64,000 nt of DNA from Stratiolaelaps scimitus (taxonomy: Eukaryota > Arthropoda > Arachnida > Mesostigmata > Laelapidae): positions 806,001 to 870,000 of the forward strand of contig JABWDB010000018.1 in assembly GCA_019614645.1 (NCBI GenBank), in the 5' to 3' direction. This document shows, piece by piece, positions 11,284 to 23,969 of this stretch. Numbering within the stretch: position 1 is the first letter of the stretch; each line of letters begins with the position of its first letter. A model generated the notes under the pieces. The model was not told the DNA's origin, searched no databases, and saw only the letters and a program-made list of their open reading frames with translations. The position numbers and the translations under genes are program-made.

Positions 11284-13487
11284 TATGTATTCGTAAAGCA
11301 CCATTGCCCGCGTCGCGTCATCGTATCGGCTTCACCCTGCATTTATATAGTCAGCATGTCAATGAACATACATATACAATATAATAATTATGACTTTATT
11401 CAACGTCAATATTTTAAATAGATTCAATCATTTAAAACAATGTATGTTACTATAGAGGGCAGAACGGCACCGTGGCATTATATAATGGAATCACCGAAGA
11501 GCAGCTGTTGATACTCTGTGACAACCGGACGCATTTATAAAAGTCCTTCTGCTCTCATAAAACAATACAGGCTTTTTGTTTCGTTCCCGTATTTGGCACT
11601 GATCCTTGAATAGCGACATGATTTTCTCAAACGTTGAGACTTGTATTTGCCATTAGAAAAATAGTGTACTTCTAACTTTGACTGAGATTAGCTTCCCTAT
11701 TGGAAGCGGAGTTCATCTCTTACTCTACCCTTGAGCAACAGAGACAAGTCCCTCACCTCCCGCAGCCACGCTGTAACGAGATTGTAACAAATTGCAGCAA
11801 GAGAGACTAACCGGCCCACTCAATGGAGCAACCTGAGTTGGTAAGTCAGTGGCGAGCTAGTGTAAGCTGGTGGGCGGTAACTAGCTGATGGCCCTATACT
11901 TGTAACTCACTGTGCCGAAGTTATAAGGGTGGTCAGAAGTTGGGGGGGTCGGACTAAATCAGACTCCCGTAAGCGCCCCTTCCCCCCAGAACAACTGCCT
12001 GTGCAGGTCTTTGTGGTCACCGTTGCACGGACAACTACATTGGAGGCCCGTGTTTTGCGACACGTACGGTGAAACTTTACTGACCATTCGATGAGTACCG
12101 AGAACTTTGCATCGGATCTAACGGCTGCTTTGTTTCGCGCGTGTACCATGGGATGGACTGGGCGAAGCTGACATTTGACCAATGGATAATGCTTTACTCC
12201 CGAAATTCGTTCCCATGTTTCGGTTGTGTTCGGGTTCGTCCCGTCGCGATATCGCAGCATCGAGTAATCCAATGTACAGCAACAGAATCTACTGGCCTGC
12301 CATCAAGTGGCCGTTTTTGTGTGTGTGTCCCAGATCCCCGACCAGTCTCTAGAGTACAGCCCGACATGCGGCCTGCGATTTCATACGACAGTCTTCGGGA
12401 TCTACGCGTAGCAATCCGGAAGAAGCAGCGCAAGTCAGCTAAGTAAAACTCGCCAGAAGCAGACCCCACGGGGGGGATATATAGCAAGGCAAGGAGCAGC
12501 GGCCGCAGCATCGCCGCCCCCTCTCGTCCTGATTCACTTTGACCGCTCTCTCCGGAGTGCTCACGCGTTTTCCTAGTATTTCTTTGTGTCGTCTGTCCCG
12601 CGTCGTTTCATTCTGTCTATATTTCTTGTTCTGTTTCCACTTGGCAATAAATTCCCCTCCCAACCAACCAGGCAGCCAGCCAGTCCTGCCTTCCTGGGCG
12701 GTGCACGGTCCCTTGAGAAATATCCCTGAAAGTGTGTCCCGCTCCCACCGAGTCGACGCGAAGGAGCAAGTGGTAGCCTTGCCCTGCCGATGGAGCCTGT
12801 ACGGTTGTGGTGGGGGAGGGACATTTTAGCAACTGTGAGCAGACGAAGACGGTCTTGAGTGGGAACAGACAAGTGGCAAATGCCGACTCCGAGACGCGAA
12901 CGCACAGGAGCAACGGAAGGAGCCGGTGGTGAGGAAGCGGTCACATGAGGCTGCTGGCACAGCCAGTAGATGACAATGTCATAGCGGAGTATGCCCTGCC
13001 ATGTGTCAGGGGTGGAAATCTACCAACGACGACGACGATGTGGAAAAGCTAGCAGCTTTGTAGGACTCGTCGCTTGTTATAAAAAAAAAAACGCACGCAC
13101 ACACACTTATAGCACACGGTGTACGGTGCCGGTGGTGGTGGCTTTGCGGTTCTGAACGAATGAAATAAATTGAACGATGACAAATCAGAACCAAGTTGAC
13201 AGGCCCTATCCACGTTTATGTCGTCAATCGAAACAGAGGAACCCGCTCTCACTTTGATAGAACGAAGTGACGCTGTACCCGACTGGTTCAGTGTGAGGCA
13301 ATTTGCACACGTGTAAGCCATTTTCTTATTATTCATCAGCACATCTGGTGCGCCCTTTGTCGAAGTAAATACTAATATCGAGTGGCAAAATTAGTAATAA
13401 TATTTAGTGGGTGTTTTAGTCGTATGACATAAACCGATTCATTCCTTGTTTAGCGACACACTGTTCGCTATTGTTTTTCATCTCGTG

Positions 13488-13508
13488 TATATATATATAT
13501 ATATATAT
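13488..13508. repeat. (TA)n microsatellite
   Basis: A short uninterrupted TA tract. Confidence 0.85.
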
Positions 13509-14331
13509 GTAACATCATATTTTTCTCTACTGAATGTTCCTGTTTAATCAAATGAAGCCAGTCATCATTGCCATTATACTAACTAAATACATTTCGAAAG
13601 TCTTCAATCGAAGCTGCATTGTACATGATGTTGGGGTGATTGGACACACTGAATATTTTCGCCTCTATTTAGTAGCATAATAACAGCGGATGTTTCTGCA
13701 AGCCTGTTAGTTGGCATAAGGTATGGCGTTGTATGCCAATTCGGTGCAATGGAAGATCTATTTTCTATGCGGTTCAAAAGTAGATGTTGCACATCCATCA
13801 CGTTCTAAGCTCCAGCAGCAAACTTCGGATTGTCTCGGAACGGCATCACGCACAGTTCTTTGAAGTTCACACTGTTCGGCTTCAATACAAGCTACATGGC
13901 GCGACTTCGTGCAAACGGTAACGACGGCGACACCTCATCGGTTTGCTCAATCGCCACCATGACAAATAATTGTTTTGTATGAAAGGAGTAATTAATGAAG
14001 ACCACAAGTGAAGTGCCTCATGACGACAAAACCAGCACTCCTATGTGGCTGGTAATACACCAGTGCACAGGATCGAGCGATATGAATGCGCTGAAATGTG
14101 GATGATCACTTTTCGGATGATTGCTCGGCAGTCATCAGTTCGGTATAATTACGAGAAAAGTTGGGAGGAGTTGGAAGATACATGCCTCCCTGAGGCCACG
14201 GCACGATTTGGAAATGCGACCAGGAATATATCCCACTGCCTGCCAACTCGTCCAAGCTGTATATGTGGGGGTTGCGACGTTGCCGCAGCCTCGGCTATCG
14301 CGGGCGTAAGGTCGGTGGTTACCTAGAATAA

Positions 14332-14555
14332 TTGTTTTTCAAGCTGACCCTCAGCTGTTCCCCTATCTGACAGACCTCAGCTCTTAACCTTTAGGTATTA
14401 CTATGAGGAGCGATCGGGGCCACCTTTGCTTATTCCCTTCCTTCCTCGTACCTGGCAAGAATCTTCAGATAAAGAAAGATGATAAAGAACTCCAAAGATT
14501 CTACGCGTCTGACAGGGTTTGAGCCCAGCGTCCTTCCAGGTGGTTACCTGGAAGA
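14332..14555 (-). mobile_element. tRNA-derived SINE, second type, copy 1
   Basis: The reverse complement closely matches 60880-61078 on the plus strand. Shared words include GAATCTTTGGAGTTCTTTAT, TAATACCTAAAGGTTAAGAG and the terminal AACAGCTGAGGGTCAGCT followed by A-rich sequence. A B-box-like GGCTCAAACCC marks the tRNA-derived head, but the A-box region has diverged. The ending AGCTGA-GGG-TCAGCT can fold into a small hairpin, like the tail of the other SINE family in this window. Confidence 0.75.
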
Positions 14556-14687
14556 GAGCAAGAGTTAGAGTCTAAAATGTTTCAGAAACTCGGTGAACTA
14601 CCTAAGTATGCTTTATGCAGCGAATTGCATATCGAATTTAGCTACTACGCTTAAACAGACGGATGACGAAGCTCACATAGTCATATA

Positions 14688-14772
14688 AATAAATAAAATT
14701 TTTCGGGCTGATCCACAGCCAACATTTAGTGACCATGGTACTACTTTCTGTATTGCTTCATGATATGTATAT
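14688..14772 (-). mobile_element. SINE 3' tail, hairpin-tail family
   Basis: Read on the minus strand, this carries CCATGGTCACTAAATGTTGG, then the CTGTGGATCAG hairpin core and CCCGAAAAATTT. The preceding AAGCAATA matches the copy ending at 53735. Only the 3' half survives. It lies immediately left of the Tc1 element. Confidence 0.6.
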
Positions 14773-14798
14773 ATATATGCTTGGCTCCTTTCGAGATA

Positions 14799-16260
14799 CA
14801 GTGGTGGGCCTAAACTTAAGACACCCCTATATATCGACAAATCGTTATAAAGAATATACATTTGAGCTATTTACTCTGTATCAGATTACATGTACACGTC
14901 AAATAACATACATGATAAGTCACCCTCAGTTATCGAGTGTTTTCGCTGGGTTTATCCAGTTTGTGTTGAGCATTTAAGCTGTACTGTAGTCATGGGACAC
15001 GCTTCGAGTCTTACTGATTCAGAGAAAGCAGTTATTACTGCTTTACACCGAGCAGGAAAGACCCAGGCTGCAATTGCTAGAGAAATTGGCAGAGGTCGTT
15101 GCCTAGTGCAAAATTAGTTGCGCAGTCCGTCGAGGTACGGTACTAATAAGTTCAAAGGACCTCCACGAAAGGTCAGGCAGCGAACTGCCATGCACAGTTG
15201 TCGACTGGCCTCGAATTCGACTATAACGTATGAAGCAAGTGGGAAAGAGTTAAACCTTCAGGTTCAAAGATTAACCGTTTTAAGGACAATTAAGCCTTGT
15301 CCGCATACCATACGGGCGCAAATGAAAACAAGACCTCGTGTTCAAGAAAGCCACATCACTGCCCAATTAAACTTCGCTCGCAACAATATGGACGGAGACT
15401 GGACATTGATGAATATTGGGGCACCATTTCTGAAATAGTATCCTGAGGTTGCACATTCATCTAAAAAGTGCTATGTTGTTTCAGATTGTCTTTAGTGACG
15501 CGAAGAAGTTAAATTTGGATGGGCTAGGTGTATTTAACGGTTATTGGCATATTGTATGTAAAGAGTCGCGGTACTTCTCGAAGCGCAATTTCGGCGGAGC
15601 GTGCTTTATGGTTTGGGGAGCTTGGCAAACTCGAACTCTCTTTCGTCTCATCTCGAATGAATAGCAAGGACTACCAGCCGATGTTGATCGACGATCTACC
15701 ACCGTTTAGGCCAGATTTCATCGACTGCCAATTATTTTCCAACAATTCATATCAGCGCGAGTACACGTGAGTGGTTAGGACGGCACAAAGTTAAAACCCA
15801 AGAGTGACCAGCGTGCTCTCCGGATCTCAACCCGATGGAAAACGTCTTAGGCGTTTTTGTCCGACGAGTATATGTGTCGAATCAGCAGCATACAGTTGTG
15901 GAAGCACTAAAAGAGGCGTTGTTTAAGGCCTGGGAAGGGATCAGCACCCAGATTCTGCGAAATATCGTTGATTGTATGCCAAACCGAATCTTTAACGTTA
16001 TAATTAGCGAAAGCGCGCCGCACGGTACTAACTAGCACAAGAAAACGAGAATCAACCCAGCGAAAACACTAGATAACTGAGGGCGACTTATCATTTTGCA
16101 CACCCGAAAATCACATATTTCATTTTAAGCCGTCAAATGCCCTGGTCTTTATGTTATTTGACACGTACATTAATCTGATACAGGATGAACGCCTCATGTG
16201 TATATTCATTGTAACGATTTATTGAAATATAGATGTGTGTTAAGTTTATGCCCACCACTG
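14799..16260 (+). mobile_element. Tc1/mariner-family DNA transposon, inactive, with both ends intact
   Basis: The left end, CAGTGGTGGGCCTAAACTTA, is mirrored by the reverse complement of the right end, CAGTGGTGGGCATAAACTTA. The similarity runs about 70 bp inwards. TA dinucleotides flank both ends (14797-14798 and 16261-16262), the target duplication expected of this superfamily. The 1.46-kb length fits a single transposase gene. Insertion was between a SINE tail and unrelated DNA. Confidence 0.9.
14990..16035 (+). pseudogene. Tc1-type transposase, broken by stops and frameshifts
   Basis: The frame starts MGHASSLTDSEKAVITALHR, followed by a helix-turn-helix (KTQAAIAREIGRG), the paired-like DNA-binding domain of Tc1 transposases. 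Later pieces lie in different frames: VFSDAKKLNLDG with the first catalytic Asp, YFSKRNFGGACFMVWGAW, then PACSPDLNPMENVLG with a WPxxSPDLNPIEN-like signature, and finally IVDCMPNRIFNVI. The family transposase is about 340 residues; here at least four interruptions split it. The second catalytic Asp, expected in a QQDNA-like motif near 15740, is replaced. In the living family this enzyme cuts and pastes the element at TA sites. This copy cannot encode an active one. Confidence 0.88.
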
Positions 16261-16807
16261 TACTATAGTTATCATCTAAGGCTTCGTTCTTTAAGCAAAC
16301 AGATTATTAAACACGTTACACGCGATGCAAGGACAGAGCTGCTGTGCGCCTACAGCGATCCTATCAGAACCCAATTGATTGCCCCTATCCAATCTTACAT
16401 TAGCTCATTGTTTATATACGACCGATATACGTCGATATGGATGATACGTGAAGCGTGTGAGACTGCTTTTCCCTCACTGTTAGCCTGATACCGCCGTGTC
16501 TATCGAATGGCACTTCTGGTGGACCACTGTCGGTGTCCAGTGGGGCATAAGAGTAGTCGCCTTGGTAGTACAGCCGTGAAGTAGGTAACACCGCAAATGT
16601 GGCAAATACTAAAGGGAGATGAACGAGGGGCTACTCGGCGCGATGAAAGAAACTGAGTCCGCCGTGTGAATGCGGGGCACAATGAACACATCGGAAGTTA
16701 GCCCCGGAACTACAGGAAAACGGAAAGAGGCAGGGAAGACACCGGTCGGGTGTTCGCTCCGAGAGACGGCCAGTCAGTCGAATGCATGCTTCCCGCGTGC
16801 GCGCGAA

Positions 16808-16833
16808 TATATATATATATATATATATATATG
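16808..16833. repeat. (TA)n microsatellite
   Basis: About 26 bp of TA. Confidence 0.85.
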
Positions 16834-19800
16834 TATACATATCCCTCGAGGCTTAAGGAAAGCTTTCGGTTGGACGGGTGGGGAGGATGAGGATTCACGA
16901 CGGGATTGAGCTCCGATTTGGTACCCTCCTCTGTCCAGGAACATCCTAACGATAGCTCTTCTACTGCCTCACCTCTCAGCGCGAAGCTGGTAAAGCTTTA
17001 TTGGTAAGAGCTTTGACGCTGTACTTTTGCAGTGGTCGGGGGGTTGGCATATACAAAACAACACTCCGGGGTCCTACGATCCCAGACATATCAGTCGAGG
17101 AGCCAGCGAGCAAGGATCGCGCACCGGACCTCTGAGGTAGACCACAAGAGCTGCAGCCCCAGAGAGCACTGGCGGTTGACACGAGAATGTGTGGTGGGCA
17201 AGAGAGAGAGAGATCGAGAAAGGTAGAGAGAGTCGAGTGAGAGCAAGGAACGAAGCTGGGGTGCGCTTAGAGTAGCTACGCCCAACGAGAAGTAACTGTG
17301 GGTGTGTTGTCAGTAAGTTGGCTAGTAGCAAGATGGCCTAGTTCTACGCAGACCCCGCCCCCCTCCCCGACCATTTTTGGCTCCACTCCCATGTTGAGGG
17401 TGGCTGACTTGGCGGAAGTTGGCAACGGAACGCACCAGTGGCCACGAGCCGAGGGAACCCTCATGGAAAATCCGTCTCTTTAGGCTTCGTGTGCCGCTAC
17501 AGACCATTTATACCGCGCCGACTATGACCATAACAAACCGTGCACAACCATGGGCACAATCATGGTGCGTGTGAGAATGGCGTGGATCAAGATATTATAT
17601 TGTCAAATTGCAGACCAATGATGAAATTCGAATGCTGACCGCATACACTGAAGTAGCGTAATTGTTGAGCATGACAATTTGGTGAATTTGAATGCCCATA
17701 TAAAACCATGATGGAAATGTTACGCGTAAAATACCATATGCACGGTGTGGCTTCTGGGTCTGGCAAAATTATACATTATAGCTCACGACAAGTAGAGGCG
17801 TATATATATATATGTACCACAAATGATCCTCCTGGTACGCTTAGGATCTACATTAAACGTCGAGCGAGCCAGGCTGACAATCTCCGATCTGATAAGGTGT
17901 TGATATTTCACCTGTTCCTCCTCAAATGCGACAATGGCCATAGGTCCATAGTTTGACACTTGAAATGTAGGTGGACAGCTTTCTCGTAATATCATTGACA
18001 TGTAATAATGACATGTGAATGTCGTTTCGGTTCTGTTAATTAGCTACCTTGGGGAATCAGGTAAGTTTCATGGTTGGACACTGTATCAATACCGCAATTC
18101 AGCATAATAATCCAGACACATGAATGTGAACGTGTCTAATAACATAATTGTCCGTAACTGAGTATCGATTGTGTTACGGAGCTAGGTTCTCTGCTGTGGA
18201 TGATTCCCCTTCATGTAAGACAAAATGCGAGATCCAGCAGTGAACCTCCATTTAATCCATAAATGGTCTTCAAACAACTTATGGTATTATCCTGTTTCAA
18301 GCCAAGACAAAGACTGCAATCTTTCAGGATCTATCTTCATAACGAAAGCTGTCCGCAGCACAATACAAAGTCTTTGGTTTATTGACGTAAGAGCGGTTTT
18401 TTACAACGCTTAAATTCTCGACAGGGATATGTCACCAGGTCGCAGGACTCGAGAGCCTGCGGCCTCTGGCGTTTTGCAGCCAGAGACTTGCCTATCCAAG
18501 CCACCGCGCTGAGGGAAAGTTTAGACGTCGTTGGCAGTGAGGTAACGACAGACCTGGGGTTTGTATCCGCTGAGCCACTCAAGACTACAGTACACGAAAT
18601 TTTTATGTTGGAAGTTTTAAGTGCGCTGGTATCTGTCGCGCTGGTATCATTCGCGACTGTAACTTCAAAACAAAAACAGCTCGATAAGCCGATTTCTAGG
18701 CACCGAAGCAACTCCAAAAGCGCAATCCCGATAATTCTCTCGGTAACTTCAAACACTAATTACTCACAAGGCAATCGGTGACGCCGATAGCGAGCTGCAC
18801 GCGAGAATCTGCCGGTGAGAATAGCGATGCCCACCAAGTGTATGATAAACGAGTCAGTTTCATAGCAGAATCCTGCTTACAGTTGTTACCGTGCGGACGT
18901 TATGAAGTCTGCGAGTGCACAACCACCATCTTGTCGTAACGTAGTTGCGGTAGTCAGCTACATCCACGTCATTGTCAGCCGGGGGCGAGCGCGCCCTTTT
19001 CTTAGTTTCGTGTTCAGTCTCAGAACGCCTCCTCTCGGAGGAGCCCGCTTGTTGCGTTGCGCCGAAATCTGCTGAGCGGTGTAGTCGCGAGGGGGTGATA
19101 GTCCGGTTAGACAGCCCCCATTCGTTTGTTGAAAGCGCAATGCTTCCCCCTTGGCATCGAGGTCCCGACAACGGTACGATGGATCTCTCGTAGCGCGGAT
19201 CGGAGGGGAACAATTGCCGACTTGTCTGCACCAGTCATCCCGAAGTCGGTACGCACCGACGCCCTGTCTAGCGGGCGCAGCTGTGAAAAGGTTGGCGTCT
19301 GCCATCTTTCAAACCCGGACGTCGGCACGCGTCTAATGCCGCCCGTCCCCCTCCCCAGATCTATCTAACCAAGCGGCCGCCAGTCAGTGAAGTCCAACTA
19401 CGCGGCGTTCCCAACGGAACTGAGATTTGAGACTCCAAGCCTCCTCTTCGTGAAGGGTCCGGTTGGCCGGTTGGCTCCGTGCGAGGGCGAGTTAATAATT
19501 CAGTAGCGCTGTCAGTGCAGCTCTCCGCGACCAAATCTCAGCGTGACGTTCGCTCAGCGACGGCCCGTGCCCTGCTCCGGCGTCCCTCTAACAACAACAA
19601 CAGCCGATCCCTCTTGAGCGAATGCTGACGAAGAGGCGCGCCAGTTGCGTACACGAGCCGGTTCTCAGCTCTAAAACATACGACCACTGTATCCCCTGTA
19701 CCAACTGCTAATACCCTGCAGGATGTGAGCTTTAATTAGCCGCACACGTGAAAACACTATTGTTTTCATTGTAAGTAACAATGTTCTCCGACGACTCAAT

Positions 19801-19929
19801 ATGATCTTGATCACGTTGCTTAGCTTGCAGTATCATCAATTGAAAGGAATTACTCAGTATTATCGTTAACAGATTTTACCTACTCGACGGTTTCGATAGA
19901 AACAGCAGCTAAGTTATCTACTAAACTAA

Positions 19930-19985
19930 ACTTTTTTGGGCTAACTCTCAGCCAACATCGTATTCTGCCTGCATCGTATTCTACT
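19930..19985 (-). mobile_element. SINE 3' tail, hairpin-tail family
   Basis: On the minus strand it reads ACGATGTTGGCTGAGAGTTA, then GCCC and an A-rich end. The hairpin GGCTGA-GAG-TTAGCC is preserved with one substitution. Upstream similarity is weak. Confidence 0.5.
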
Positions 19986-20533
19986 ACTGCTCATTGCTAT
20001 TATCAGTGAAAGCATCTCAAGCCAATATCAGCTCAAGTTCTTGCATTGTACCTCGGCGTTTGTTTAGACTCGTATAGTGTTCCTACTTTCTGAAAGGACA
20101 TCTACCTCAGACCTTGATTTGTTTCTGTCCAGGTGTATATTGATTAGCAGCTCCTTTAATAAACCAATAAAGCTTTACCTTTACCCCCCGTACAAGGCAC
20201 GAAACTTTCGTTCACGAAGTCAATAAGAGTGTTTCCTGAATCGTTGTCTGGAATAATAAAGGTTGAAATTGAAATTCAGAGGGTTGCTGGCTAACAATCG
20301 ACGCTTTTGAGTTAAGCACCACAATAGTTTATCGCTTAAAAAGCAGTGCTAAACAAAAGCTCTCTCAGCCTTCCTTGAGAAAGTGGATTATAAAGAATCC
20401 ATCTTGCAAGATCCATATAATGGAATTAATAGACAATAAATAGCAAAGCTGGCAAATATAATCCATATGCGAGCCAACTACAAAGTACGCTCGATGTTCC
20501 AAATACGATAGATCTTATAAAGCAATGCCGAAC

Positions 20534-20580
20534 TCAGTTGTACCGTGGACGTTAAATGTTGGCTGTGAGTCAGGCGGGTG
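20534..20580 (+). mobile_element. SINE 3' tail, hairpin-tail family
   Basis: The stretch contains CAGTTGTACCGTGGACGTTA, then AATGTTGGCTGTGAGTCAGG. It is one of the best-preserved copies of the shared 3' domain. No B box is recognisable upstream, so the copy is truncated or decayed. Confidence 0.6.
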
Positions 20581-20692
20581 CTGCTGTTTCGACACGAACT
20601 GATTTAAGCAAGATTCAACGCGAGTGCAATAGCGTTGTATAGCCTCTGATAATTTCATGAACCACTAACAAATGATCACACGAAGCGAAATG

Positions 20693-20696
<4 letters not shown>

Positions 20697-20723
<27 letters not shown>
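20697..20723. repeat. (TA)n microsatellite
   Basis: About 27 bp of TA. A second, shorter tract lies at 20999-21015. Confidence 0.85.
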
Positions 20724-20727
<4 letters not shown>

Positions 20728-21670
20728 AATACAGACAACAGCAGTTCGTTATTCGCCATTTGTTCGATCTAAGCGAAAGAGACGGACGTTGCAAAGAAAA
20801 ATAGAAAAAAAAACCCAGCAAAAGAAACCAATTCTAATAAGACAAAAAAATGGATATCCAACGGATCATTGAAATTCGAAGTCACTGCACAGATCAGAAC
20901 GACACTCGATCAGCCCACGCAAGATCACACCTTACGTGCACACCGTACGCATGGACGAGACATACAATCAGAAATCGAGTTTTCGCAGTGTTTATGTATA
21001 TATATATATATATACGAGTGGTAATGAAAGCTTGTAAGTGTTGCTGTGTATGGCCGTTAAGGCGACGAGCTTTGGCATGCCGCGACCGGCAAAGGCTAAT
21101 CTCTCGTGTATTTCGTGCATTAATCATGTTCGAGAGCGGGACGGCGAATTGGCACGCCCGATTCCTCTCTCACTCCTCTGTAGATAACATTCACAAGCAT
21201 ACAAGCCGTCGTACACATACACTTCGATTTAGCGGGGGTTGATGGTTGTGTGTGCTTCGGACACAGGATGATGACTCGAACCTCCGAGCGAACCGAATAG
21301 CCGCCCAATGTGTTATGGGATATGGGGTACCCGTAAACCTCCCTCGGACACCTCAGCCTTAACGGGGTCATATTCTACCAACGTATGAGGTACGTTGTCG
21401 CAAATAGGCGTCTGTCTGAGTAGGGTTCGATTTTACTCGACGGCTTCGTTTGGCTCTGGGCCTCAAGCATCCCTTGTGAATACGCCAGAGGAGTGCGTTC
21501 GCCGAGCACGACAACGCGATGGTGGACCGAGCGCTATGATGGTGCGGAAAACCTGTCGGCGGATGGTGTTAATTTGTTATGGGTAGCTGACAATGGACCC
21601 TTCGATAAGGCGAAAACAAAGCGGGGCAGAGATTAACCATGCCGATAACAGGGCGATATCGCAGAGCGCA

Positions 21671-21696
21671 CATCACGCCGACGAGTCGGCGTGATG
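21671..21696. repeat. GC-rich perfect palindrome, 12-bp arms with a 2-nt centre
   Basis: CATCACGCCGAC, GA, GTCGGCGTGATG. The arms are perfect. The two-base loop is too tight for an ordinary RNA hairpin but suits a dyad-symmetric protein-binding site or a chance palindrome. Confidence 0.6.
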
Positions 21697-23969
21697 ACTT
21701 CATCAGAAGAAACAGAATCAGAGGCCACCGCAAGAAGGAGAAGGACAGCTGGACCACGAAATGATTTTTGATTAGCGATTAGGACTGTTTTATTATTATT
21801 ATTATGTAAGAAGGTTGAGTATTTTCGAACAATATCTAGGATGTGCTTCTAAATTCGCCCCGCGCGATCTGCCTTGACAATGTCTTGTTTGATGGCAGGC
21901 AGTCGCAAAAAACTGTTAATTGAGCCTTAGCGCTAAAGATGGAGTGAATGACCGAAATGACAGAATAACATGGAGTTCGCCTCAGGATTTGATACTCCAC
22001 AATCAACTACACGCTGCTTCACAGTGTTCACTTTCTTCCATGGTCGGAGTTTTATAGTCGAATTTATCTCTGAGCCCGCTGAGAAACCAATTGCCTATAC
22101 GCCCCTCGCCGCGCGTGTTGCAGTATTTACCTTTCTAAAGAACTTGCTTCGTTAATGACTACATTATCTATTTATAGCAGCTAGGCGTCTCAAAGCCGAC
22201 CTTCGCTACATCAATATATCCCTAAAGCTACACAACGTTGTCAGCCATGCGGTTACATTTGATCGATCGGCCTCAGTGCTCACTACAGCTACAATCGCCT
22301 TTCCTTAGTTCGAGCTCTTCTTTTCTTGCTGGGTCAAGTCTAACATCTTCCCCTGAACAACCCCCCTCCCCCCCCCCCGGCCGCCCCCAGCTCTTCGATG
22401 TCAACGCTACCAAAATCGCCAAAGCTCGATTATCCTCGTCCCACATGTTTCAAGCTATCTGCAATGAGATCGAAGGAGAAGTAGAGAAAGACAATTGAGG
22501 AGTTTCGAAACTTTGCGACACCGCGTTCGTTTCAGCTCGAGCGCGATAGCCGTCGACGGAGAGCTGATGTTTGAGTTGAGTTTGAGCTGGCGCCCCTGGC
22601 CTGGAGGAGAATCTCGAAATCTTCATGTTCGCAATTCGTGCACCCCGCGAGAGTCTTGGCATCACACTCTCATGGTATAGGGTGACTGGCGAAAGTCAGC
22701 CGGTTCGTCGCAGCTCGTATACGTCGGGTTGGAGGATACCGCTCCACCCTCAATGTCCCTTACGTAGAACGCGGCAAGGCACAGCGCGCCTCGCTGGCCC
22801 CGGATCGCGACCTTCGATAGACTCACAAGCGCGCCGTCGTTAATGCATGCCCGGTCACGCCTGTGTCAGTCAAACCTTCGAACCGGGCAAAGCTGGTGCA
22901 GTTGGAAACTCCCGCAGCAGCAACTCTCGAGCAGCTCCTATGCAGCTAGCCAGCCAGCCGGTCGGTGTAGGATCACATTGGTGCCGTCGCACCCTCTCAC
23001 ACCGCCTAGATGAAGCTCATTAAAATGGCGCTCGCGTGGCGCTCGCCTTCATCAATGAGATGGTAGATCCCCATTCCCTCCAGGCCGAGATCCGCCCGCA
23101 GGGGGTCATGCAGGATCTGTGTAATTCCCCTCGCGATTTACCTCGTAGGTAAATAGCATAGTCGGTGAGCTAGGCGATTTTACATTTCCATTCAATGTAG
23201 GTACTTATTTAGAGACACGACCCTCTCGTCCTCCCGACCGTGCGGATGCCTGGCGTATAATTGCGCTCACATTCGTTGACGAGTCTTGGTAAATTGAAGC
23301 ATGTTGATATATCAACAGTTCAGCTGGAGAACGTCCATCATCACTCTTATGTACAAAGATAGTGCTGATATTTTATTCTCATACGAAACGCAGTGACGCG
23401 ATGATGATGTCAGATAAACAGATTCGCTATTCCATAACGTTTCGCCACTCAAACGTGTAAGGGGCATCAGCAAACATTACTTGGATTACACATCTATCCC
23501 CTCGGACACTTATGGTAACAGTATACCCATGCACGCTTCAAGGCAACAGCTCCTATTGATATTCCTCGCGTCGTTTATCAGGTCTTGCAGAAACCAAGCA
23601 TTGTCTTCCGACAACGCTTTCCAGGGAACCACAGTCGTGTGCTGTACACCTGTGTTGCCTCTGTTCAAGTTCACTTGTAGCAAAGCTTCTGGCCTAGACG
23701 CAACTCAAGATTTCGTTTCCACCCATGTGTCAGATATGCTCTCTGTTCAGTAGCGCTCCATGGGCATTGCCGTGAGGTTGTAGGCACGTAGAGAAGAGAA
23801 AGAACGCACCATCGAAACAGAAGCACTGCTGACCGCAGATGCGAAACGTCAGATGTTTGAAGCCAATGCAAGGAACGGGGGCATACAGAGCCCGTCAGCG
23901 ACGACCTCACACAGAGCCTAAGGAGCAAGACAGGGAGTCGGAAGGGATCGCATCGGATCGCGATTGAAA

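Larger units (their letters stand above)
5263..14331. other. gene desert with decayed repeats
   Basis: No gene can be supported over this 9 kb. It contains a 20-bp palindrome at 6070, two LINE 3' tails (7893 and 9362), and (TA)n tracts at 9249, 11197 and 13488. A GC-rich block at about 12.2-12.95 kb has open frames on both strands, which follows from its composition. The block includes a TATATA-containing stretch near 12478, so it could be a promoter, but no exon with matching splice sites was found next to it. Confidence 0.45.
16263..23969. other. no supported gene; GC-rich islands and repeats
   Basis: I find no gene with consistent splice sites. GC-rich blocks at about 18.8-19.6 kb and 22.2-23.1 kb are open in several frames on both strands, as expected from composition. 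The stretch includes (TA)n tracts at 16808, 20697 and 20999, two SINE tails (19936 and 20534) and a GC-rich palindrome at 21671. Confidence 0.45.

Noticed and set aside
12141..12944. Several 95-123 codon ORFs on both strands
   Set aside because: They overlap each other in a GC-rich block and no translation resembles a known protein.
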